Positions 1 through 9,890 of a stretch of 64,000 nucleotides of DNA are shown piece by piece; position 1 is the first letter of the stretch; every line of letters starts with the position of its first letter. A program made the position numbers and the translations under genes. The notes under the pieces were generated by a model, which was not told the DNA's origin, did no database searches, and saw only the letters and a list, made by a program, of their open reading frames with translations. The stretch is from Sclerotinia nivalis (Eukaryota; Ascomycota; Leotiomycetes; Helotiales; Sclerotiniaceae). Location of the stretch: the NCBI GenBank assembly GCA_029531795.1, contig JAPEIS010000009.1, positions 248,001 to 312,000 on the forward strand. Reading direction: 5' to 3'.

Positions 1-418
1 CTCAGTACTATTTTATGAACCTAACAATTTCCCTAAAGGAACCACTCGTGCCTATCTCCAAAATCACATCCTCGGTGTCTCCGAAGGTCACAGTGCTATT
101 CTCCGTCTAGTCGGTGTTGGATACCGTGCCACTGTTGAACCAGCCTCCAATGTAACAACCAAAACCCCCGAATTCGAAGGTCAACAATTTGTTGTCTTAA
201 AAGTAGGATACTCTCATCCTATCGAATTACCCGTTCCAAGATTTGTGAAAGCGAGTACACCACAACCTACACGTATATTGTTAGAAGGACCAGAAAAGGA
301 AGTTGTATTACTTTTTGCGGCGCAAATTAGAAAGTGGAGAGTTCCGGAACCGTATAAGGGGAAGGGAATCTTTGTTAATGGGGAGGAGATTAAGTTGAAG
401 AATAAGAAGATTAAGTAG
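1..418 (+). CDS. Mitochondrial large-subunit ribosomal protein uL6 (MRPL6), 3' part
   Basis: The reading frame is open from base 2 to the TAG at 416-418, and the 5' end lies outside the window. The translated fragment of about 138 residues carries the uL6 C-terminal signature: a second L6 fold with 'GVGYRATVE', then 'RKWRVPEPYKGKGI' followed by a lysine-rich tail 'LKNKKIK'. The family protein sits in the mitochondrial 54S ribosomal subunit near the GTPase-associated centre. The C-terminal PEPYKGKGI block is one of the most conserved parts of bacterial-type L6, so the family call is firm. The mitochondrial assignment is inferred from the bacterial-like sequence in a fungal nuclear context. Confidence 0.85.
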   Translation, partial: SVLFYEPNNFPKGTTRAYLQNHILGVSEGHSAILRLVGVGYRATVEPASNVTTKTPEFEGQQFVVLKVGYSHPIELPVPRFVKASTPQPTRILLEGPEKEVVLLFAAQIRKWRVPEPYKGKGIFVNGEEIKLKNKKIK

Positions 419-548
419 GGGCTGAATATCCAAATGATCTGTATAGAGATAATGTCACTTGTAGCTATTGTGGACATATCTACGGGGTTGATGGAAAAAT
501 GGACAAAGGTATCATGGCTTTTACTTGTGACGAATATATATGTACAAT

Positions 549-1805
549 TTATTTCTTGGCCCCCAAAACCTCCTTAACCACGTCCAAAATGTGGCCGTGA
601 ATGGCTGCCGGAGCTGCAACGACACCCTTATTTTCAGCCAGAGTTCTTCCCTTGCTGAAATCCAATCTTCGTCCGACAGAGTCAGTAACCTGTCCACCTG
701 CCTCTCTTACAATAAGATCTCCAGCGGCATGATCCCAAATCTTCTCTTGGTAAGTCGCGCTAACAGGAAGTCTAAGGTAAATGTCTCCAGCACCTCTAGC
801 AATCGATCCATATTTAGCTTGCGAATCCATTCGGACACTAGCCTTGGTAACACCCAATTTGGTAGCAATAGCATGTTGATCGCCATGGGAAGAGTGACCT
901 GCTTCAACACTCTCACAGAATGTAGCTTGACTTAAATCCGTAACCGGCTTCATTTGAATAGATTGACCCTTTGCTAATGCCCCAGTACCCAATGGTCGAC
1001 TCGTAGCACCTTGTCCTAATACTGCTGAGAAAAGAACACCTTTTCCTTCATCATCTGATGCATCCTTACCAGCATCAGCTGATAATGGTGCGGAGTCATC
1101 AACTGGAAGATTAGGACATCCAAGGACACCAACTTTGACATCTCCATCAACCATCAATGCTAAGCAAACAGCATATTGACCACCTCTCAAGAATCCCTTA
1201 GTTCCGTCGATAGGATCTAAAGCCCAAATTCTCCCTTTAGCTCCACCAGCACTGTTTCCTGCATCGATAGCATCAAGCATAGCATCTACACTCTCAACTG
1301 GACCACCCAAGACCTTCTCAGCTTCTGGATCAGAAAGCTTGGAAGCTTCAACCAATTCCCAAATTTGATCTCTCAATTTAGCATTCTCTCTTAAATCGCT
1401 AGCTTCCTCTTCACCTACAACCTCGTCATTAGGGAAGTTCTTCTTAATAGCTTGGATGATCAAAGCTTGAGCACCGAAATCACCAATTGTAACAGGTGAT
1501 TTGTCGTCTTTGGATAATGTTCCTTTGGATTTTTCATGGAAAACCTTCTTGGTCAAAATAGCTGCTCTTTGGACAGCTAATTGAGCCACCTCCAATTCTT
1601 TACTGTAATTCGACATCTTGGAATTTGGAGTTGTAAAGAGTGGTTTGGTATTGGCAGGAGAGAAATGATGAGATATAAGAGTAAGGCGAGGTAAAAACTT
1701 ATTTATAATGAAAGCCAGTATGACTATCAAGAAAGATATAAATAAGATTCTTCTTGGTGATAAGTAATTGGAGGAGTTTTTATTTTGGCTTGTCGTCTTT
1801 GACAT
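549..1805 (-). CDS. MET22: 3'(2'),5'-bisphosphate nucleotidase (HAL2/MET22 family) with N-terminal membrane/targeting extension
   Basis: Single-exon frame of 418 residues. The family hydrolyses 3'-phosphoadenosine 5'-phosphate to AMP in sulfate assimilation and salt tolerance, and is a lithium- and sodium-sensitive Mg-dependent phosphatase. Visible motifs are the metal-binding GEEE (residues 131-134), DPIDGTKGF (197-205) and WDHAAG (357-362) followed by EAGG, so all expected catalytic elements are present. The usual family start corresponds to Met64 (codon at 1616-1614), giving about 355 residues. Here the frame continues 63 codons upstream and encodes a basic N-terminus plus one hydrophobic segment (about residues 20-36). 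That segment could be a signal anchor or mitochondrial presequence, or the region may be 5' UTR with the inner Met used. It is transcribed away from the zinc-finger gene at 2153, with about 350 bp between them. Confidence 0.9.
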   Translation of the reverse strand: MSKTTSQNKNSSNYLSPRRILFISFLIVILAFIINKFLPRLTLISHHFSPANTKPLFTTPNSKMSNYSKELEVAQLAVQRAAILTKKVFHEKSKGTLSKDDKSPVTIGDFGAQALIIQAIKKNFPNDEVVGEEEASDLRENAKLRDQIWELVEASKLSDPEAEKVLGGPVESVDAMLDAIDAGNSAGGAKGRIWALDPIDGTKGFLRGGQYAVCLALMVDGDVKVGVLGCPNLPVDDSAPLSADAGKDASDDEGKGVLFSAVLGQGATSRPLGTGALAKGQSIQMKPVTDLSQATFCESVEAGHSSHGDQHAIATKLGVTKASVRMDSQAKYGSIARGAGDIYLRLPVSATYQEKIWDHAAGDLIVREAGGQVTDSVGRRLDFSKGRTLAENKGVVAAPAAIHGHILDVVKEVLGAKK

Positions 1806-2152
1806 GAATTACAGCAATTATATGTAAAAGGAAATCTAGAGCGAATCGAGGGGTATTTGAATCTCTTTGTTCATGTCCCAATTTTCTTGGTGGGGTTTCT
1901 GAAGTACGCAAGCAAGAAGCTGCAGAGTGAAAGCAAGGTGACAAGCCTGGCACGGACTAGAACCTGATTCAAATCGACAGGGGCAGGGAGCAGCCTTTCA
2001 TCTTGTGAGCATGAGTAAGTAGCAAGTAAATAACCGCCGTAAATAAAAGAGAACTTACCTTTCAAAATCATTTATTTATCATCTCATCAACAAAAAGGTG
2101 AATTTACGGCACCACGAGAGTGTCACTTAGTGTCACCATCTCAGCCGCGACA
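1806..2152. promoter_or_regulatory. Divergent intergenic region between the nucleotidase and the C3HC zinc-finger gene
   Basis: About 350 bp separate two genes transcribed in opposite directions, so this stretch should hold both promoters. No convincing coding sequence is visible, and the 66-codon minus-strand frame inside it has no recognisable features. No TATA box or operator can be named with confidence. Confidence 0.4.
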
Positions 2153-3656
2153 ATGAATACAACGAAAAGGAAATTCAACGCCCTTCTTAATGGGTTGGGA
2201 AACAAAAAATCCGATTCCTCCTTATCGGCGCACGAAGTAAACAAAACTCCGGAGAAACCTCAAAACGACATAGATTCAAATATGAAGAAGCCACGGATCT
2301 CTTATTCATCTTCAAGCCCTAATCAATTACCTTCATTAACTCGCGCATCATCTGCGGCTCCATCTGAACTCGATAATGCTCGTCAGGAATTGGCGCCGGT
2401 TTACAAACTCTCTGCGACTCCAGTTTCGCATTCAGAACCTCCTAAATGGGCGCCATATGATCGCGCCGAATTTCTCAAGAGATTAAAGTCTTTCTCGAAT
2501 CTAACGGATTGGACGCCAAAGCCAGCGAGGGTTAATGAAGTGGAATGGGCGAAGAGGGGATGGGTTTGTCAAAAGAAGGAGCGCGTTAGATGTTGTTTCT
2601 GTAATGTGGAGATTTTGGTTAAATTGAATAAGAAGGAAGAGGATGGAAAAGAGAAGGAAGTTTATATTGCGGAAAATATTGGTGAGGGCATCAATCGTAC
2701 ATCTATCAGTGATGTAGTACTAACTAATTCAGTAGAAAATGCGTTGATTGATAAATATGTTGAACTTATTATCACTTCGCATGATGAGAGTTGTCCCTGG
2801 AGACAGAGAGGATGTGATGGTATGTGATTTGGATTATGTTCATTGTCTCAGTATTAACTATGCCGCAGATGTCATATTCAAGCTCCCCCTCAATAAACCT
2901 GCAGTCACCATACAAACCCTTCGCGAACGTTATGATGAGCTCCAACAAAGAGCGGAACACTTGCCATACCTTTCCAATATGACACCTCCAGAAGGCCTCG
3001 ATATCGATCGCGTAATAACCTACCTTCCCCGAGATTTCCTCAAATCATCTCCTGAAACACAAACGAATCCTCCGAGTGAAATAAATAGAGTGGCTTTAAT
3101 GATGTCTCTTTGTGGTTGGCAAGGTCACAAACATGATCGTCTTGGTCATCAACTCGAATCTGTGTCATGTCAAACATGTTATCGAATTCTTGGTCTTTGG
3201 ATGTTCAAAAGCAAATCCATTTCTGCCACAGGTAAAGAAACTGAACCAGCTATCGTCCCCGGTCTCGATCCTATCGCCCAACATCGCGAATATTGTCCTT
3301 GGCGTAACCCTGTATCACAAAACGGTCTTGCTGCGACGCAGAACTCGAAATCAAGAGAGCTTGCCGGATGGGAAGTCGTGTTACGTGTGTTGAAGAGTGA
3401 GCATGGACTGAGATCGGGCAGAGAAAAGAATGAAAAGGGCTCGAGAAGAAGTTATATTGCACCTACGATGAATGAGGCTGGTGGTGAGGATGGTAATGAT
3501 TTAGCACATGATTTTGCAGATGATGAAGATGCGAAGAGTATTAGGGATGCGAAAGATAAGGATTTGATGGCAAGATTGAGGAGGGTTAAGACATTTATTG
3601 CACTAAAGAAACGTCCGAGTGGAGAGGTGAAGAACAAGAGGTTTAGTGCTGCTTGA
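2153..3656 (+). CDS. C3HC zinc-finger / Rsm1-like nuclear protein (ZC3HC1/NIPA family)
   Basis: Two exons, 2153-2819 and 2869-3656, joined over a 49-nt intron (donor GTATGT, acceptor GCCGCAG); the spliced frame encodes 484 residues. A GTG lies upstream in frame, but the ATG at 2153 is the sensible start. After a low-complexity N-terminus with serine runs comes a BIR-like C3HC finger: 'WAPYDRAEFLKRLKSFS', then WAKRGWVC and CCFC, closed across the intron by 'HDESCPWRQRGC'. A second, Rsm1-type zinc module follows (GWQGHKHDRLGH, SCQTC, HREYCPWRNP). Family members sit at the nucleus: Rsm1 is linked to mRNA export in fission yeast, and ZC3HC1 to the nuclear basket and ubiquitin ligase function. The C-terminus is acidic then basic. 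Function here is a family-level inference. Confidence 0.85.
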
Positions 3657-4066
3657 TTGAGAATTGAGAAGGTTTTGACTGGAGGCTGGAAGCTGGCTAC
3701 AAAGAAGTAGATTAACGATGTACGATCACGAGCAAGAGGGCTAATGGGTATTGCTTTCTTCGCGTTGGCGTTAAACTGGAGTTCTTTCCTTCATTCTTGT
3801 ATCTGGTTTAGGGGGTAACGGTTCATGATGGGGTTGCCAGCGCTCATCTATTGAAAGACCGGCAATTATCATTGTAAGAAGGTACAGCGTTATAATATAT
3901 TCTTGGCATTTTGTATTGATTTAGCGGAAGTGGTGTAATATATCTGGATATTTTGCTATATCGATATGATACGATACCCACTCAGTATATATGTACAGTT
4001 TAATATAAAATCTGTAAGATATAGTAGAGTATTGGAGTGGTATGTATGAGACTTGCTAGATAGGTA
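3657..4066. other. Intergenic stretch before a MITE
   Basis: 3' flank of the zinc-finger gene, with no coding signal seen. It becomes strongly AT-rich towards 4000, with short repeated TATAT/GATAT steps. Confidence 0.4.
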
Positions 4067-4339
4067 CAGTAGAACCTCGTTATACCGGACATTTTTATAC
4101 CGGATTATTTCTGTAAAAAAAAAAAATTTATATGGGTAATTTCCGGTATTTTAGCTATACCGAACAAATTTTCAAAATTCCGGTATAAAAATTGCAGGGA
4201 AAAGGCTCGTGCACCCTCGCTACGAACCTATCACATGATCAATCTATAAAATTTTCGAAAATGAAACTCAAACGGAAACCCGGCTATACCGGACTAAATA
4301 GGCCTGATTTTTTATGTCCGGTATAGCGGGGTTCTACTG
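4067..4339. mobile_element. Non-autonomous pogo/Tc1-mariner-like element (MITE), 273 bp with TA target duplication
   Basis: The left end reads CAGTAGAACCTCGTTATACC and continues CGGACAT. The right end (4314-4339) is its inverted complement with only two differences, both T/C, giving about 26-bp terminal inverted repeats. The dinucleotide TA flanks both sides (4065-4066 and 4340-4341), the expected Tc1/mariner-pogo target duplication. The interior is AT-rich and has no transposase frame. It repeats the CCGGTAT motif in both orientations several times, suggesting internal subrepeats. Termini beginning CAGTAGAACC..CG are typical of pogo-like elements; the exact autonomous parent cannot be named from this window. 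Confidence 0.85.
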
Positions 4340-5337
4340 TAGCTTTTTCTCGCTAATTTCGTAACCTACCTATCTCACCTCGTTAACTATCATATACATA
4401 CCTCCCTACCTTATTACCTACCCTATACATACCCACCACCCCCTTTCCCGCAACCCCCCACATGAAGTCCTCGCTATTACTAGGTAACTTAACTCCGGTA
4501 AACCCTAACCATCCAACGGCATTTTGATGGCGTAGATATCTAGTATCTCGAAACCAATTGGAATCCCGATTACAGTAAACTCGTTAAGTCGTCTCTTTCT
4601 AAGTGAAACGTAGAGGATAGGACTAATATATATCTCTCAATTTCTATTTGTCGGCCGGCTATTTTCACCGATACGAATTAACGGACTTTAAAACATCGAT
4701 CTCGGCCGCTTGTATTCACCGATGCAGGGATTAATGGTACCACCTACCTCATACATTGACATGCAGCAATACTGCTTGAAGAGAATAGTTTCTCATCGAG
4801 ATGATTATAGCATATTTTTCGATCCTAATGTCGTCGATCTCTGCTGTGCTGCTGTGCAGGAAAGTCTAAACGGACATTACAAGTTCTACAGTAGTCTGTC
4901 GGATATAAGTTTTTATAACCCCGCTCCTTCAGTAGAGCTATTTATATATCATTCACGAAGTCCCTTACTTACTTTCAATTCACATCATTTTCAAGCTTTC
5001 AAATACTGTACTCTCGTTACTCGTCTCGTGAATCAATCTGTCAGATTTGCGCTGAGTCTATGATATCACCATTTTTATACATGTAACACGGCTTATGGTC
5101 TATATATCAGTATAACACGGTCGAGATTTACTTGTTTGTTGACCATTGATGTACTGGTTGGCGGCGGATATATATATTTCATTCATCGGAGCCTGTGATA
5201 ACCATTGACGATCAATTATATCGTCCTATACACTCAACTCTCAAACCGGCCAAACCCCGGTTTCCCGCTATCCACCAATCAACCCCTGCCACCCCCTCCC
5301 CCTCACCAGCACCACGACTCTTTCCACTCCCTGCAAA
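4340..5337. other. Intergenic region upstream of the FAD monooxygenase
   Basis: About 1 kb of mainly AT-rich DNA. The 117-codon frame at 4710-5063 has no recognisable domain and unconvincing composition, so it is not called. A TATATATAT stretch near 5169-5177 lies about 160 bp before the monooxygenase ATG and could act as a TATA element. A pyrimidine- and C-rich leader precedes the ATG. Confidence 0.35.
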
Positions 5338-6588
5338 ATGTCCATCGAAACCTCCACCTCCACTCGAAAACCCCATATTCTCATTTCGGGCGCCAGTATT
5401 GCCGGTCCTGCTCTAGCCTACTGGCTCCATCGCGCCTCCATAACCACCACAATCATCGAACGATCTCCCTCCTTTCGTTCCGCCGGCCAGGGAATTGATA
5501 TTCGAGGTCCTGCCCGCGCTGTCATAGCTCGGATGGGACTCGATTCTACCATTCGCTCTAGGGTAACCCATGAATTGGGTCTACAATTTGTAGATAAGAA
5601 TGGTTACCCTAGGGCTTCCTTTCCCGTGGAGGAAAATGGAAATTCGTTTACGAGTGATATTGAGATATTACGAGGGAATCTATCGGAGATCTTTTATGAA
5701 AGTACCAAGGAGACGTGTGAGTATGTTTGGGATGATTATGTTACTGGGCTTGAAGAGATGGATGAAGGTGTTCTTGTTACTTTTGCAAAAGGGAAACAGA
5801 GGATGTTTGATTTGGTCGTGGGAGCCGATGGATTGCGTTCAAAAACTAGACGACTTGCTATACCCCTTCCAAACGACGGTATGAAATCACTATATCAATA
5901 TGCGACATATTTCACAATCCCTAAAGCATCCCAAGATGATGGATGGGGGAAATGGTATACCTCCGCCCGTGGTCGCATGATATTCTTGCGTCCGGATAAT
6001 ATCTACCATGGTACTACTACACGAGTATACCTTAGTATCAACGACCCCAACAAAACCTGCAAATTAGTGCCATATCTCAAAATGACACCCGAAGAACAAA
6101 AACGTGCGTGGAGAGAAGAAATGGGCGATATGGGATGGGAAATCGAGAGAGTTCTAGATGGAATGGACAAAGCTCCAGATTACTATATGCAAGAAATCGC
6201 ACAAGTAAATCCCCCTCAATTTTTCAAAGGAAAAATTGCATTAGTAGGAGATGCAGGGTATTGTCCCTCTCCCATCTCGGGAATGGGCACTAGTTCAGCG
6301 ATTCTAGGAGCATATTATCTCGCGGGAGAATTGGGAGCTTGTAATGGGGATTGGGAAGAAGGACTTAGGAAGTATGAAGAAAAAATGAGACCGTTTGTGG
6401 AGAGTGTACAGAAACTTCCGCCTGGGGCTCCGGGGATCATCAGTCCGCAGACAGAATGGGGGGTTACAGTGCTATATGGGGTTGTGGGGATGTTGTCGTG
6501 GACGAGGGTGGCGAGTTTATATGGGAGGTGGTTTGGAGCGAGTGGGAATGATGAGGATGGTTTGGTTAGGTATGAGTGGAGTGCGTGA
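5338..6588 (+). CDS. FAD-dependent monooxygenase (aromatic hydroxylase fold)
   Basis: Intronless frame of 416 residues with the three hallmarks of class A flavin monooxygenases: the Rossmann GASIAG loop at 18-23 ending in Glu41, the DG motif GADGLRSKTR at 162-171, and the GD motif 'LVGDAGYCPSPISGMG' at 302-317. The family uses NADPH and O2 to hydroxylate or epoxidise aromatic or tetracycline-like substrates, and many fungal members act in secondary metabolism or xenobiotic breakdown. No biosynthetic neighbour is adjacent (zinc-finger gene and MITE on one side, AT-rich gap on the other), so the substrate is unknown. Length is normal and the motifs are intact, so it looks functional. Absence of introns in a long fungal gene could hint at acquisition, but that is weak. 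Confidence 0.85.
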   Translation: MSIETSTSTRKPHILISGASIAGPALAYWLHRASITTTIIERSPSFRSAGQGIDIRGPARAVIARMGLDSTIRSRVTHELGLQFVDKNGYPRASFPVEENGNSFTSDIEILRGNLSEIFYESTKETCEYVWDDYVTGLEEMDEGVLVTFAKGKQRMFDLVVGADGLRSKTRRLAIPLPNDGMKSLYQYATYFTIPKASQDDGWGKWYTSARGRMIFLRPDNIYHGTTTRVYLSINDPNKTCKLVPYLKMTPEEQKRAWREEMGDMGWEIERVLDGMDKAPDYYMQEIAQVNPPQFFKGKIALVGDAGYCPSPISGMGTSSAILGAYYLAGELGACNGDWEEGLRKYEEKMRPFVESVQKLPPGAPGIISPQTEWGVTVLYGVVGMLSWTRVASLYGRWFGASGNDEDGLVRYEWSA

Positions 6589-9431
6589 GGGTTGGGGTTT
6601 GGGGGTGTGGTGTTGGTAATCACTAAGATAGTTGAATGGAAAGATGGAGGTTCCTTTTACTTTACTCATATTGTTTTTATATATAATTAGAAGGTATGCA
6701 AGGGTTAGAACTTAAAATGTCCACTGCAGAGAAAGTGACCGAATACTACACCTCTATACATCATCTCTTTACAACACCTACCAGGTACTAGTTCCTCATT
6801 ATATCATCATCTTAAAGATGACCATGACCTCATCCTCAATTTACATTTCCTCACTTATAATCTCGTCATATCATCTCACTGTCCTTTGGATATTCAAGGA
6901 GAATACTCGATCTAGCCCGTATGTTTATGTAAGGTTATACGTTCAACTTACACCAAATTTAAAATAATCTACAGTTTATACTATTTGTACATTCAGATCA
7001 AATTCTTTATGCAATTTTCAAATATTCAATCAGCTCTAGATACTCAACATACTCTAATCATTCACCTCAACCCGTATCCATATCCACATCACCCCGACCC
7101 CTTCATACCAACTCAACTTAAAAATCAAATCTAGACATCCTTTCATGATCAATTCCACTATCCAACTTATTCAACTTATTCCACTAGATCATAACTACAT
7201 CCATCTATCATTTCAGTAAACGTAGTATTATCTTAATAATTGTCTGCTCGGTAACTTATATATCTATATCTTGACCCGATCTCCTACGTCAAGAACTAAA
7301 GGGTGGAGTTTTCAAGTTCACATCTTACAAGTTATAGAATACTGGAGTATACTTGAGGACTTGTAGATTGTTGATTTTTTTTTTACTACTGGATGCTGTG
7401 GGATTCAGAAGCTTAGTCTGATTATAAGTAAGATTATATACTAAGAGGTATAGGTTTATCGACTGTTGTCTTATACTACTTCTCTATATCTAACTTCGTA
7501 AAGACAATCGAAGGGTCGCTCCAAATCTCAACAAATCCTTCAGAGAGCTTGATTTCTCGTAATGATATAGTGACTCTATAGAGCCTTTCAATATCTAAAT
7601 CCTTCAAAAGCAATCGACAAGAAGTTTTCGATTGTTATTGTGAATTTGGAGCTCAGTTGAGAAAGTAATCCTATTGTATATTTCAAGGTTTTACTTAGTC
7701 TAGTTATAGTGTGTCTAATAGTTCGGACTTTAGTTCAATAATAAAGAGACTTGGAATATTGAAATCGTTGTGAATATTTTGATCTTGTGTGGAATTAAAA
7801 CTGTTTAGGATATTCAGATTATATGGGACATTTAGACTATCTAAGACATTTAGACTATTTGAAATATTCAGATCATTTGGAGCATTCAAATCATTTGGGA
7901 CATTCAGATCATTTGGAACATTCAGATCATTTGGAACATTGATACATTCCAATCATTCAAATCAGTGAGCAGGCCATATAGTTCGTTCAGACCATCTAAA
8001 TCACTTAAAGAATTTGAATGTCCTATTTGATTCAAATGTATTAAACAGTTTCAAAGATTTACTCTGCTAGTCCGGACTATTAGACATGGCTATGTCAATG
8101 TCACTAGGTCTTCGCAGCACATATAGATATAGCCATACCTATAGACAGACCACTGAGCTGACAATTTAGTGATTTTTCAAATTTAAATTAGGAAATTAAC
8201 TCGAAGTATAGTAAGACTCTGGGATGTCAAATCTCTGCTTAGATATTGAAGACCGAAATGAAGTAGGTAAATTTAGTATTTGGTAGCGATAAATCGTTCG
8301 GGGACCAAAAGGACGAAATCTGAGGATTGGACTACCCTCCTCAATACCAACAACCCCCGCCAACCGCCATCAATATATGCAAATACCTACCCCTGGAAGA
8401 TTAGCTCAAAAATCAGTATCTTAGGGAATATTAAAAAAAGCATCATTAGTGCTCTCTTCTAATTAAAGCTTGATTATAGTTACTTCAAATCCTACCTACA
8501 ACGTTTTGGAATCTCGTTAAATGATAAATGCAAATATAGAAAAAGGGAAACCCTTGATCATTTTCTACTTAATTATCCTTTATATAAAAGAGCAAAAAGA
8601 AAGCTTAAGGAAAACAACCCTTTTTCTAAGTTTACTATGAAATATCAAAACCTTCAAATTCATTGATACAATCAAAATAACCATTAGATTATAGTATCTC
8701 AATTGAATATAAGAAGAAGAAGAAATAAAAGAAGAAGGGAAAGGAAAGGGAGAGATAAAAAAGGCGAATGATGAAATTGAAAGAGAGGTTTAAATCCCTT
8801 TTAAATTTTAATTATACATTATTTCTTTTGTTTTCCTTATTATATACTTTAATATTTGTAGAGTGAAATCCATTTTCCAAGATTAGTTTTCATTTCTTTT
8901 ATTCAACTCAAAAGATTGAGTTTATCTCAATTGTTCAAATCATGTATTTAATTAGGCCTATAAACCAATTTACCTTCATTATATTATCTATTAAGAGTTC
9001 GCAAAAGCTTCTAGCTGTTTTAGGTAGTCTTAGATTCAGTGTAGATATTAATTTAATCAATCAATCAATCAATCGTTCGGGGACGTGGTCAGAGGGGAAA
9101 TAGAGTTTTCCCCCTTTCTTTTCCACTGAGACATCATAAGCTTATGTACTCCGAAAGAAAGATCGGAATCGAATCGCAATTTGAAAGTAAGTGGTAGTCA
9201 TCACTATCCTATTGATATATCTTTGTCCTATGCCTTTCCAGAAATATAAATGCTGCGAACCCCTTTTGCGTCGCTTCGGGCTCCTAAAAATTTTCTAGAA
9301 GTGAATAGCACGTGACTACATACTCGGTCTATGAATTTTACCCCACCCAATGACGGTGCACGGACCGCTCAATTGACGGAATTATTTTTGGTAATAGAAC
9401 CGAGAAAAAAAAATGCAAAAATATGTTTGTT
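6589..9431. other. AT-rich gene-free interval
   Basis: About 2.8 kb with no supported gene. It holds an 18-bp minisatellite (listed separately) and several purine- or pyrimidine-biased stretches. The short motif CGTTCGGGGAC appears near 8291 and again near 9072, the second just after a run of CAAT repeats (about 9058-9073). Just after that, GGGGAAA and TTTCCCC (about 9094-9113) could form a small hairpin. Short frames at 7704-7952 (minus) and 8280-8462 are repeat or random frames. Confidence 0.5.
7808..7940. repeat. Minisatellite, 18-bp unit, about 7 copies
   Basis: Tandem units of the form GGA-CAT-TCA-GAT-CAT-TTG repeat about seven times. Copies are more diverged at the 7808 end and nearly identical at the 7930 end. 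Because the unit is a multiple of three, it creates an artefactual minus-strand frame with an N-V-P-N-D-L repeat. No promoter or conserved flanks support a real protein. Confidence 0.8.
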
Positions 9432-9588
9432 TGACAATTGAGGGATTCGAACCCCTAGAAGAGTAACTGTTAGCACTTGTAGATGATATCTCAGAGAAGG
9501 GGATGACTTGCTCGCTCTTTCGAATCACGGTCTGGATCTTCTTTCGAAGTACCTAAACATGACGCCATAACCACTCGGCCAAATTGCC
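9432..9588 (-). tRNA. tRNA-Leu(UAG)-like gene with intron and oversized variable region
   Basis: On the minus strand the sequence begins GGCAATT, which pairs with AATTGTC at 9433-9439 (one G-U). A class II D-arm follows (GGCCGAGTGGTTATGGC), then the stem TCATG with loop TTTAGG, giving anticodon UAG and G37. The 3' stem CGTGA pairs fully (one G-U) after a presumed 21-nt intron. The T-arm is AGGGG-TTCGAAT-CCCTC, with a mismatched outermost pair. A and B boxes (TGGCCGAGTGG, GGTTCGAATCC) are good, and T-runs (TTTTT, then T9) lie 10-30 nt downstream as Pol III terminators. The oddity is a variable region of about 66 nt instead of about 14, so this may be a diverged gene, a pseudogene with an insertion, or a gene with a second intron. 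It lies about 300 bp from sen54, on the opposite strand. Confidence 0.6.
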
Positions 9589-9890
9589 AAGACTAGCGTG
9601 TTTTTGATGACTATTTTAGCACTTGTTTGTTATACATTCATTGTAGAATCCAAATCAGTCGAGAACAGAGCGATATCTTATCAAATAAAGTTTTCATCAA
9701 TTTTACAAGTTTTGTTGGTCATGATTTCTGACCTAATCCTTTGTGATTTCTGGGCACGGACTACTAGCGGCGATATATCGGAATCGATCAAGCCTTTCTG
9801 CAAGGCTGAAAATAAAATTTACCCATGGCGATATGATTTCACCAGCACCTCATATTGCAAACCACAGCAAGAAAAACCCGATCCTACAAA

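Noticed and set aside
4710..5063. 117-codon frame upstream of the FAD monooxygenase
   Set aside because: No recognisable domain, unbiased composition, AT-rich surroundings and no plausible gene structure.
7704..7952. Minus-strand repeat protein with N-V-P-N-D-L repeats
   Set aside because: It is the translation of an 18-bp minisatellite, with no promoter or conserved flanks.
8291..9083. Repeated CGTTCGGGGAC near 8291 and 9072 as a pair of element ends
   Set aside because: Only about 11 bp in common, same orientation, and no flanking similarity or target duplication.
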